Positions 1 to 30,407 of a stretch of DNA of 64,000 nt are shown piece after piece. The notes beneath the pieces were generated by a model that saw only the letters and a list, made by a program, of their open reading frames with translations, did no database searches and was not told the origin of the DNA. Source of the DNA: Cristatella mucedo (Eukaryota; Bryozoa; Phylactolaemata; Cristatellidae); the NCBI GenBank assembly GCA_009760855.2, contig WPIO01000050.1, forward strand, positions 2,956,594-3,020,593, given 5' to 3'. The position numbers and the translations under genes were made by a program. Each line of letters opens with the position of its first letter. The first letter of the stretch is position 1.

Positions 1-254
1 CATGGACCCACTAAATGCTGTCCTAAATAGGCGTGTTTAAAGCTCTTTTTAAATGTGGTCAAGTCAGGGGATGCTGTGACGCAAGTCGGGAGTGAGTTCC
101 AGGCTTTAGGAGCATACAAACTAATTGCACGGTCGCCAAAGGCTTTGAGGTTTGTACGAGGAAATGGTAGACGGCTGGATTCCAAAAAGTGGGTGGTGCG
201 ATGCTTGACCGGGTGGGGGAGTAGATCTGAGAGATGGGCTGGAGCCAAAGAATG
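1..254 (-). mobile_element. LINE-A copy, 3' end of ORF2 (first part)
   Basis: Antisense copy of the end of the LINE-A reverse-transcriptase ORF, recognisable from the conserved Pro/Lys-Ala-Trp-Asn-Ser-Leu region shared with 63540-63750. A SINE at 255-443 splits it from the rest of the copy. Confidence 0.8.
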
Positions 255-443
255 AAGTGACCTCATGGTGACCCGCAATGGCTCACTAGGTAAGGCGGTT
301 GCTTTTCACGACCTCAGCCCCGAGGTCGTTGGTTCGAATCCTGTGGTGGGCGATTCTTTATCGCCACTGCAAGCGGTGGTGATAGCCGTAACGGCTCTTC
401 TGTCGCTTTACAAAAAGAGGCTGCTACATCAGCTAGTATTTTT
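255..443 (+). mobile_element. SINE-I (tRNA-like) inserted in LINE-A
   Basis: A tRNA-like head with a B-box-like GGTTCGAATCC, then a body with CGCCACTGCAAGCGGTGGTG and a tail GAGGCTG..ATCAGC. The same order occurs at 9640-9800, 32765-32905, 50285-50430, 60595-60765 and, inverted, 60900-61075. It sits between GACCT and AAGTGA of the LINE. Confidence 0.75.
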
Positions 444-1428
444 TATAAGTGAATGAAAAAACCTTGAACTCGATCCGTTGCTTGACTGGCAGCCAGCGCA
501 AGTCGGCGAAAAGTGGTGTGATGTGGCAGCTGCAGCGCTCACGACAGAGAAGCCAAGCAGTGGAGTTTTGCAAGAGCTGTAATCGCTGTATTGCACATGC
601 CGTTAGGCCAGCAAGCAGTGATTTACAGAAGTCAAGACGGGATGTCACAAATGCATGGACCAACTTAGACGTGGTATCCTTATCTAAACAAGCCCGAATT
701 TTAGCCATATTATGTAGCTGAAAGTAGGCAGATTTGACTGTGGAGCTGATGCGGTCATCTAACAAGAGATCACTTTGGAACATGACACATAGCTGATTCA
801 ACAAGAAATATGCTGGCAGAGCCAATTTTGAGCGTCAGCTTTTCCAATATATGAATCACACTGGGTTTGCCCATAACTATTAAGTAATTTTTATATATTA
901 TTAAGTTTTAGAAAATTTGCTGCCATCCATGTGCGGACGTCATCAATACATGCAGCAAGTGAGTTGAAAGAATTCGAGGTGCTCGAAGGCTGGGAGGTAT
1001 CAAAGCAAAGGTACAACTGAGTGTCATCTGCATAGAAGTGAAAGCCTAGATTGTGCTAGGCAATCACATCAGCAAGAGGGAGAGTATAAACCGTGAAACG
1101 AACAGGACCTAGCACGGAGCCCTGAGGTAGCCCATATTTCAGATGTACCTCGGATTATCTTTGTCCATTCACGTCAATACTCTGGAGTCTCTCACTGAGA
1201 TAGGACCTGAACCATTGCAGAGCAGTGCTAGTGATGCCTAAGCGAGATGAGAGGCGCTCTAGAAGAACTTTGTGATCGATAGTATCACAAGCTGCCGAAA
1301 TATCGAGCAAAACAAGCAGAGACACTCTACCCATGTCTGCATTCCTTAGTAGGTCGTTGTACACCCTAAGCAATGATGGGTCTGTGGAGTGATTAGCTCT
1401 AAAGCCAGACTGGAACTTACTAGCAATG
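444..1428 (-). mobile_element. LINE-A copy, reverse-transcriptase region
   Basis: Degenerate antisense RT. The frame at 1373-1155 reads LLVLLDISAACDTIDHKVLL and TALQWFRSYLSERLQS, then TAA (1157-1155) and, in the same frame, TAG (1058-1056) just before the FYADD box. It continues 3' to 444 through the thumb/C-terminal region. The 5' end is truncated near 1428. Confidence 0.85.
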
Positions 1429-1709
1429 TTTTAGCAGTATTATTGTTGCAGTGTCCATGAATCAAGAACTTCGCAGTAAGAATAGATCGAAGGTATATGG
1501 CTGCCTGCATTCATTCATTGACCTATACCGTTAAACCAAGACTGTTGCCGGTAGCGTGACTTTACCCGACCTGAATACCAGTAGGCACGTGGTGTAGTAT
1601 CCCAGCCTAGTGAAACGTGACTCGAGAAGCAATCAGTATTATCTCAGCTTTCGGTCCTTGTGCAACCGTGCCGGCACTATTCAGTGGCTTTCGCGTGCTA
1701 CGGGCACAT
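1429..1709. other. No feature recognised
   Basis: Mixed-composition sequence with no convincing ORF, repeat match within the window or RNA gene. Confidence 0.5.
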
Positions 1710-1888
1710 GATTATCTGCATGCAGACCCTGTGCATGTCACCTCTAACTGTGTTATCCATGTTGACCTGTGTATGCTATGACTAACCATATGATCATGCT
1801 CCCTCTACAGCATACGTAAAGTGTCCAGAAAGAGATTAGCTCTCCAAGGGCGCTATACAAATGTGTTATTTTTTTTTTTTTATTATTA
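1710..1888 (+). mobile_element. LINE-A 3' UTR fragment
   Basis: Contains the LINE-A 3' UTR words CCTGTGCATGTCACC and a tail with AAAGAGATTAG..CTC..GGGCGCTATACAAA followed by T-rich and ATT-repeat sequence. Confidence 0.65.
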
Positions 1889-2330
1889 TGTACTCTTGAG
1901 GACACCCTGAACTGTTGCGATTTCATTACTTTTTTTAAATGCATAATTATGTTTTACTGACTGCTAAAGCTACTCTTTGCATGCGTACACGAATATATGG
2001 ATAGAAAATTTGCTGCTTCATTGGTTCTTACCTTCCATTGTGGTCGTGTGAGACCAGCATTCTCAGCATTATTATTATTATTGTTATTATCTCAGATATT
2101 ATTACAAGTGAGCAGCTTCGTGCCACTGCGCTATTCCTTGAGATAGATTATATGCTTGAGATAATATGATAATATGCTTTCGCAGCTTTGTATGCATGAT
2201 GGTGTGGCAATGAAGGCTTTCCCTTGGCGCTCTTCAGGCTTATTAGCTAGTTATTGTGGTTGCAATGCTGGTGAAGAATTTGACTCACTGGAGGTTCGCT
2301 CAGAGCTTTGCATTCCTCTCTCACTCCTCC
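1889..2330. other. AT-rich spacer, nothing recognised
   Basis: Short ATT runs near 2070-2095. No gene or named repeat seen. Confidence 0.4.
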
Positions 2331-2331
2331 T

Positions 2332-2384
<53 letters not shown>

Positions 2385-2655
2385 TCTCACTTCCTCTCTC
2401 ACTCCTCCTTCATCTCTCTCTCTCTCTTCTTCTCACTTCCTCTCTCACTCCTCCTTCCTCTCTCTCTCTCTCTCTCTTCTTCTCACTTCCTCTCTCACTC
2501 CTCCTTCATCTCTCTCTCTCTCTCTCTTCTTCTCACTTCCTCTCTCACTCCTCCTTCATCTCTCTCTCTCTCTCTTCTTCTCACTTCCTCTCTCACTCCT
2601 CCTTCATCTCTCTCTCTCTCTCTTCTTCTCACTTCCTCTCTCACTCCTCACTGTT
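2331..2655 (+). repeat. (CT)n with higher-order 45-55 bp units
   Basis: A CT microsatellite interrupted at regular spacing by CTTCTTCTCACTTCCTCTCTC and ACTCCTCCTTC, giving about six near-identical units. The long Leu/Ser reading frames across it are products of the repeat. Confidence 0.9.
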
Positions 2656-2934
2656 CCTTCATGCATCCGCTCTACGGCAGAATTTCCATCTCTTCCTTAT
2701 GCACCTTTTTTTTCAAAGTGACCTTGTTTTGCTGCCTTTCTCAATCGTTCTGAACCCGGTATTTTGCTACATACCTAGAAAGGTACCACTTAACGCTATT
2801 CTATTCAGCCATTACCAGTCGGTACATGTCCATGATTGCAAAAAATAAATCTCCAGGACTCCTGGAAACTTGTATAGCCAAATCATTCGACCTAAATTAG
2901 AAATTACTCTAACGTCAGCGTGTACAACCAGATT

Positions 2935-3150
2935 AATAATAACACTAATAATAATGCACTTGATTAAGCGCCCTCAGAGAACTCAATCTCTTTCTAGGCG
3001 CTTTACATTTGCTGCAAAAAGAAATGCAATTGAATGGTGAGTAATATCATGATTTATAAACAACCCAAATTAATAACATGGTTAGGGGTGACATGCACAT
3101 GGTCAGCATGCAAATTTGGCTAGTGGCAGCATGCACAGAGATTGGCAATT
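2935..3150 (-). mobile_element. LINE-A 3' UTR and tail
   Basis: Begins with AATAATAATGCACTTGAT, then the CGCCCTCAGAGAACTCAATC / TTTCTAGGCGCTTTACATTT tail in antisense, followed by the 3' UTR. Heavily 5'-truncated. Confidence 0.85.
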
Positions 3151-3169
3151 CAAAGTTCATCCTCTGATA

Positions 3170-3610
3170 CGCGAAGTAATGGCCTAGTTATGAATTTTGA
3201 AAGGTACACAGCTACACTGAAGTTATGCTTTCAAAAGTCCCAAATCTGCACCTCAACAAGCTTCACAAATGTACCTCGATCTACCAAGGTTCAATATTTG
3301 GGTATATAAGTCACATATAATGCAGAGATCATTAAATTTGCTAGTTGTAGAAATGCTCTTTCCGGTTTACATCCGGTTTAGATTGGTTTGCATGGTCATT
3401 TCTTCCTCCGGTTTACATCTGATTAGATACGGTTTGCATGGTTATTTCTTTCTTGATTGTGAAGTCGTCAGAAAATTACAATCCCATTTCAAACATGCTT
3501 GTCTTGTGAAAGATACCCGAACAAATATTCGATCGTCGAGCCAATTTCTTTTTAAGTATTTCTTTAAATTCACCCTTAAGTTCTCAGAGATAGCCATACA
3601 AATGTATTGT
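3170..3610 (+). repeat. Unclassified dispersed repeat UR1, copy 1
   Basis: Matches the reverse complement of 15640-16070 over most of its length, with shared blocks GCACCTCAAC.AGCTTCAC, ATGTACCT.G.TCTACCA and CAATCCCATTTC. It has a local tandem duplication of about 45 bp around CCGGTTTACATC (3362-3450). No coding capacity and no LINE or SINE similarity seen. Confidence 0.6.
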
Positions 3611-4213
3611 TATGAATATTCTCAACTGGTTTCGCTCTCCAAAATCAGGCTTTCAGCTTGGCATACGTACCAATGGGCTGGCCGACTTGCCATACAATTA
3701 TAGAGGTAAGTAAGAGGTAAGAGGTAAGTCGCGCAAAGACGCTCCGTGAAGTAATTAGGCTTGGCAAGCATGGCGCCGCAATAGATTCTCCTGCGTCCGT
3801 GCGCATAAGCGAGAGAACCTCCACGCGCCGTGCGGCGCGCCCACTTCACTTTGGTCTAGCGCCACTGCTAGCCGATGGGTCTGACGCCGCGAACCCCGCC
3901 GGCGTACGAACCTGAGCGCCGCCGCCATTTCCACGCTCGCGCCGCAGCCGCCGCCGGGGGGCGCTAGGTTTCGCTGAGGGCACCTCGTGACTCGAGGTCA
4001 TGACATCGAACCCGGCCCGCGCCACGCGCCGCCACCGCCGCCGCCGGCGCTTCGGTGGAGCCCGCGCTGCAGCACCCCCGTGCTGCCCTTCGACCCTTTA
4101 ACCCGGAAGAAGCACGGAAACTTGGGACCGAATCCGATAGGAGCGCGCTAGCGGCTCGCGAAAGGTGTGCAAAAAAGCGGCCGCCAAAATCGGCGGCGGC
4201 GGCGGGGCGGAGC
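3611..4213. other. Opsin 3' flank, becoming GC-rich
   Basis: From about 3780 the sequence is rich in GCC and CGC and probably includes the opsin 3' UTR. I saw no clear AATAAA on the minus strand close to the stop, so the 3' end is undefined. Confidence 0.35.
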
Positions 4214-24765
<20,552 letters not shown>

Positions 24766-24959
24766 CCCATTGCTAGCTCATTTTCCGCACGGGCGCGCCA
24801 TTAAGTGCTTTCCGAAAGTAGCCGACTATCGATTCAAGGGCAGCGCGCGGCAGTTGACCCGCGGCAGTTGACCCGCTGCAAGAGTGCGTGGGTGGTCGCC
24901 AACCCTGTCGCCGAGCTGCCGCAGCGCGCGAGCGCGCACGCACGCGCACACGCTCGCAC

Positions 24960-25020
24960 TCGCCGCGCTCACCCTCCCATCGTGCTGACTCTGCACAATA
25001 ATTTATAGATATTAATCGAC
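24960..25020 (-). promoter_or_regulatory. Candidate opsin core promoter (TATA-like box, TCAGCA and GATTA motifs)
   Basis: Reading the minus strand there is GATTAAT (about 25017-25011), then TATAAAT (25007-25001), then TCAGCA about 15 bases further on. The TATA-like box lies about 236 bases upstream of the opsin ATG. GATTA resembles OTX/CRX cores and TCAGCA is a MAF/NRL half-site, both common at photoreceptor promoters. The motifs are short, so function is inference. Confidence 0.3.
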
Positions 25021-25136
25021 TGACGAATTGACGCCGGGCCTCGAGGCGGTGCACGCGGCCGCGGCTGCTGAATGACAACGGACGGCTGGCATGTAAGGCG
25101 GCGGGCGCCGCGTGACTGGCTTAGTTCGGATACGCC

Positions 25137-25490
25137 GGAAGCGGCGGCGGCAGCGGCGGCGACAGCGGCGGCGACAGCGGCGGCGACAGCGGCGGCGACA
25201 GCGGCGGCGACAGCGGCGGCGACAGCGGCGGCGACAGCGGCGGCGACAGCGGCGGCGGCGTCAGCGGCGGCGGCAGCGGCGGCGGCAGCGGCGGCGACAG
25301 CGGCGGCGACAGCGGCGGCGACAGCGGCCGCGGCGGCGCCGGCAGCGGCGGCGACAGCGGCGGCGACAGCGGCGGCGACAGCGGCGGTGACAGCGGCGGC
25401 GACAGCGGCGGCGACAGCGGCGGCGACAGCGGCGGCGACAGCGGCGGCGACAGCGGCGGCGACAGCGGCGGCGACAGCGGCGGCGACACG
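25137..25490 (+). repeat. 12-bp satellite (GGCGGCGACAGC)n upstream of the opsin
   Basis: About 28 copies, some shortened to 9 bp. Because the unit is a multiple of three, every frame stays open: AATA or RRRQ on plus and SPPL or RRCR on minus. That explains the long frames here, so coding is not claimed. Confidence 0.92.
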
Positions 25491-26415
25491 TCGCTCGGTC
25501 GAAGCGCTCCGAGCGGCGATCCGAGCGACGATCCGGCGCTCCGGGCGTGCAGGCGATGCGGCCCGTCGTCGGCGAAGACGGCTGAAGGTGCGGCCGACGC
25601 TGTAGGCGCGCCTTCGGCGTCGTACGCGCCTCCAGCGTCGGACGGGCCACCAGCTCGCTCGCTCGCTCGGTCGGCGGGCCGCCGCGGCCTCTTCCAGGAT
25701 GACTCGTCCAGACTCCCAAACAGCGAGTGCTGAGGAGCGCATCCTACGAGTGTTGGCGGCGGTGCGCCTCGCGCTCTGACAACGCAGCCACCGCCGCCGT
25801 AAGCGAATGCGCCGCGGCCCTCCTTCCCTCCCCCGCGGGCTCCGTTCACCTTGACCCGCGAGGAGCGCGAGCTGGCCGGACCAGCGCGCGACTCTCGCGC
25901 GTGCTCCGAATGCGCCGCGCCTAGACTAGGCACCGGAGAGGGCGCAGAAAATAAAGACGACTCGCTGTAGGGTTCTGCGGGGCTGAGACTCGGCGGGCGG
26001 GGGTTGACGCGCGAGCTGCGGGAATTTACCGGAAATGAGCGCGAGAGCGAGGAGGGCACAGAGATTGACCGGGAGCGGCTAGCTCAACCTCCCTTCCTGT
26101 CGCCGGTCACGCGAGAGTCGGCCATCCGCACCCGCTCCCGTCGACAGGCGCTCCCGCCAGATCGGCGACGCTTTCACCGCCGGAGGCGCCCGCGTCGCGC
26201 GCGCAGGTCACCTGGGGCTGGCCAAAAATTGGCGAGCGGCTGCATTCTCAGCGCTGCTCTCGCGAGCAATGCGCGGCAGCGCGAGACCGCTCGAGAGAGA
26301 GAGAGAGAGAGCCGCTCCGCGCCGCTGCCTTGGACAGTTTCGTTGCGTTGGGGCGGCGCAGCTGCCAACACGGAGCACGGCGGACATGGATCGGGTAGTC
26401 GGGGGCATCGCCTGG

Positions 26416-26479
26416 GGTGGGGCGGGGCGGGGCGGGGCGGGGCGGGGCGGGGCGGGGCGGGGCGGGGCGGGGCGGGGGG

Positions 26480-26480
<1 letters not shown>
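26416..26480 (+). repeat. (GGGGC)n pentanucleotide repeat
   Basis: Twelve or so GGGGC units directly before the G homopolymer. Confidence 0.95.

Positions 26481-26574
<94 letters not shown>
26481..26574 (+). repeat. 94-base G homopolymer
   Basis: Uninterrupted G from 26481 to 26574, between GGGGGC and CAGGAG. Frames of poly-Gly or poly-Pro across it are artefacts. The true length may differ from the assembly. Confidence 0.95.
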
Positions 26575-26577
<3 letters not shown>

Positions 26578-26799
26578 GAGGTCGGAGCGCGGCCGCGGCT
26601 CGTCCTTTGATCGAACGGCCGCTGCGAGAGAAGCCCTCGGAGGAGGAGCGGCGAGGAGACCAGGAAGCGACGAACGCGTCGTGCGGCCACGCGTCCAGCG
26701 GGCACGCGTCGCCACGCGGCAGGAGAGAGTCGCGGCTGCAACTATTCGGGACATATCGGACATTTTGGGAATTGCGCCGCCGGACAGCTGGCTTATTTG

Positions 26800-27394
26800 A
26801 CTGATGGCTAATGGCTACTGTTATTTTCGTAGAGTCACGTAACGATGACAATTGCATTACTCTTTCCTCTAATAAATTGTTATGCGCAATTATTTTTGAT
26901 AAATTAAGGTTTCATCGACCCGCATTAGTGCAGCTCGCTCGCGGCGACTTTCGCTCCGGCAGTACATCGATTGCTTGCGACTATTTCTATGGTGAAGATT
27001 AAACTTGAACTTGAAAGGCGGCTTCCTTTATTGGTGCGATGCGGCTGATAGCACGTATCGATCTTTCGACAGCTGAAGTAGAAGGTTTCCGCTCTAACAA
27101 ACATCTTAATTCCTAATAATTCCCTACGGAACTTGTTCCGACCATGTGTGAATTAGGGAATATGTGCTAATGCCAAGGATTTCGTGAGGCAGCACAGGGG
27201 CCGCGCAGCATTCGAACGCGCTAACCTCGATAGTACGAACACCCTAAAAGTACGTTGATGTGGCTGCCAAAAGTTTGAAATGTCTGCCATTAGTCTACGC
27301 CTAACCAGCTGTCTGTTGAGAATGTTGAGACTGCTATGAAGTCACTAGTTACGTGTGCTGAGGAAGTTGGCAGGATAAAAGTAGCTATTGCTGC
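26800..27394. other. No gene recognised
   Basis: Ordinary-composition sequence without long frames or repeat matches. Confidence 0.4.
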
Positions 27395-27672
<278 letters not shown>

Positions 27673-28437
27673 GCATACTGTTAATTTATTACAGAATTTT
27701 TAAGGGCGATGAGGCGTGAGGCGAACACTATAGCACAGACGAAGGCCACGGTTGAAGCTCGTGTGGCGAAATCAGGAAACTCAATATACGGCTCGAGGCG
27801 CCAGATTCTATGAATACACGAAAACATGGTAATGGCTGCCGATAGCGTGAATGTGCCGGGTGCCTTAACTGACCTTGACTGTCAATGTGAGAGGTCCTTT
27901 ATCCTGTTTCGGAAGTAGCCACTGTGGAGACTTTGACTAGGTTGCACCTGGGTCCCACAAATAGCTGCGATCCATCCCCATTTCCAAAATAAGCAACGCG
28001 AAAATGCAGTCTCAATTCCACAATATAGACAGTGTGTGTTCTGCGTTTACACGCCAAATTTTGCGTTATTGCGCGTGGGCGTTCGCGTGCAAACGGCCTC
28101 CAACGGCCGAGCCCGGGCGAGCGGCCGAGCCCGGGCTAGCGGCCAAGCCCGGCACTTTCTAGCTGCGATCTTCCTGTTGTTATTAAAATAGACTGCTCGA
28201 GCCAGCGGTCTTCGAATCTTCCGCTCGCCGTTTCCCGCAGCTGCAACACGAGTGCCCTAGTTATTGGCTCCGATCACTAAGTCGTTCTCCACACTTCAAT
28301 AATGCAACACCGCAATGCTGCCAATCACATAAGTACGCTACACGCAAAACGCTAAGAACAATGTCAGATTAAGCGGATATGGCAGAAAAGCAGAGGCCAG
28401 AGCGACTAGATGTAATATTTGTAAAGTCGGGACTGCT
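27673..28437. other. No gene recognised; short 18-bp tandem repeat
   Basis: Three near copies of GCGGCCGAGCCCGGGC at 28100-28152. Otherwise nothing recognised. Confidence 0.4.
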
Positions 28438-29293
28438 TGAGACAATAATAATAATAACAATAATAATGCACTTGATAAAGCGCCGTCAGAGAATTTAATC
28501 TCTTTCTAGGCGCTTTACATTTGCTGCAAAGGGAAATACAATTGAATGGTGAGTAAAATCGTGCTTGAAAAACAAACAAAATGAATAATATGGTAAGGGT
28601 TGACATGCACAGGGTCAGCATGCAAATGTGGTTAGTGGCAGCATGCACAGTTTTAGCACGCATAAGCACATCAAGGATGAATCACAGCGACCCACTAGAT
28701 GCTGTCCTAAATAGGTGCGTTTTTAAATTATTTTTAAGTGTGGTCAGGTCAGGAGATGTTCTGACGCAGGTCGGGAGGGAGTTCCAGGCTTTGGGAGCAT
28801 ACGAACTAAATGCACGGTCTCCAAAGGATTTGAGGTTTGTACAGGGTTTTTGTAGACTGTTGGATTCCGAAAAGCGAGTGGTACGATGCTTGGCCTGATG
28901 GGGTAGATTATCTGACAGATAGGCTGGAGCCATAGAATGAAGGGACCTAAAAGTGAGCGACAAAACCTTGAAGTCAATCCGTTGCTTGACTGGTAACCAG
29001 TGCAGGTCGGCGAGAAGTGGAGTAATGTGGCAACTGCGACGCTCACGACAGAAAAGCCTAGCTGCAGAGTTTTGCACCAGCTGCAATCGCCTGATCGCAC
29101 ATGCTGGTAGGCCAGTAAGCAGTGAGTTAAGAAGTCGAGACAGGATGTCACGAATGCATGGACCAACTTGGACGTGATATCCTTATCTAAACAAGCCCGA
29201 ATTTTAGCAATGTTATGAAGCTGAAAATAGGCAGATTTGACTGTGGAGCTGATATGGTCGTCTAACGAGTGGTCGCTTTGGAATATGACACCT
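28438..29293 (-). mobile_element. LINE-A copy, 3' part
   Basis: Tail (AATAATGCACTTGATAAAGC), 3' UTR and end of ORF2 in antisense, up to the codons upstream of the STVKSAYFQL region. Confidence 0.88.
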
Positions 29294-29391
29294 AGATGGG
29301 CAAACCCAGTGTGATTCAGAGATTGGAAAGGCTGACTCTCAAAATTGGCTCTGCCAGTATATCTCCAGTTGAATCAGCTCGAAATCTAGCG
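29294..29391 (+). mobile_element. Inverted 5' part of the same LINE-A insertion
   Basis: Sense LINE-A from GGGCAAACCCAGTGTGATTC to GCTCGAAATCTAG. In intact copies this segment lies immediately 5' of the end of the previous feature, so the 5' end is flipped at its natural neighbour. Confidence 0.85.
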
Positions 29392-29577
29392 GCTGGGACG
29401 ACCTCTCCGCGATCGCGGGGTTCTGGCTCATCATCCCTATCTCGGCACATCAGACTTCACACGACTTCCTTGACTTGCAGCTCTCAATAAAGGGTCGAGG
29501 AATGTCCACCCGACCTCTGCCTCTACGTAGCACCGCATAAGTGGCTCGAAAGTTGAAAGTCGCTGTCATCTGCAGTA

Positions 29578-29792
29578 ACCGATGCGAGGAAGTGAAGGAA
29601 GAAAGAAGTGAAGGAGGAAGCAAAAGAAGCGAAGGAAGGATGAAGCGAAGGAAGGAGGAAGCGAAGGAAGGAGGAAGTGAAGGAAGGAAGAATTGAAGGA
29701 AGGAAGAAGTGAAGGAGGAAGCGAAGGAAGCGAAGAAAGTGAAGGATGAAGCGAAGGAAGGATGAAGCGAAGGAAGAAGCGAAGCAACCGCC
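29578..29792 (+). repeat. (GAAGGAAGNN)n purine-rich minisatellite
   Basis: About 215 bases of GAAGGAGGAAGC, GAAGGATGAAGC and similar units, strictly purine-rich on plus. Confidence 0.9.
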
Positions 29793-30407
29793 AACGTAAG
29801 AAAGGGCTCCAGATATTTCTCTCCCAAGCGATTGATTTAAGCCGGCTGAGTTGAGTTTTTATAGATACCATTTACGCCATCAACTATTTATGAGCACGAG
29901 CAAGGGGAACGACGCCACGACATGCACAACGCAGCGCCACTCTGTTTGCGATCAGAACTGCTCGTGTCCTTAAACTAGGCGCAGAAAGTTTCGCGAAGCC
30001 GCAAATATATATTCCAGTAGACCAAGTACTGCATGATACTGTATCTGTAGAATCAAGCAAATTCGTATCCATATGTGCATTAGTAGGACAACAGATTGTG
30101 AAACTGTTGCCCGAGCATAAGCCGATCTCCGGACTGCAGTGATAAAATATCTCGCCTACACGAGGCAAAAACGCGAACAACACATAAATGTCAAATTTAG
30201 GCACAGTTCATGTTGTCAGAAAAATGCAATGAGGCATGAGTGAGCGCGGGGACTCACTTTATCAGCCAATCATTCACAGACAGGGCACGATGGGTCACCG
30301 GTCAAGCGACGGGCCGACGGGTAGGCACCATCTGGCACTATAATGCTGTACTAGAAACATCTGTGGGTTAATTTGCTACACAGAGTATAGCAATTGGGAA
30401 CAGGAAC
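29793..30407. other. No gene recognised
   Basis: Mixed-composition sequence without repeats or convincing exons. Confidence 0.4.

Noticed and set aside
265-360. Possible tRNA gene
   Set aside because: The tRNA-like head is followed by a conserved SINE body and tail and recurs in several diverged copies, so it is a SINE and not a functional tRNA.
25121-26059. 312-codon minus-strand frame with SPPL repeats
   Set aside because: Kept open by the 12-bp satellite. No start or splice evidence and no recognisable domain outside the repeat.
26174-26857. Poly-Pro and poly-Gly proteins
   Set aside because: They are translations of the G homopolymer and GGGGC repeat.
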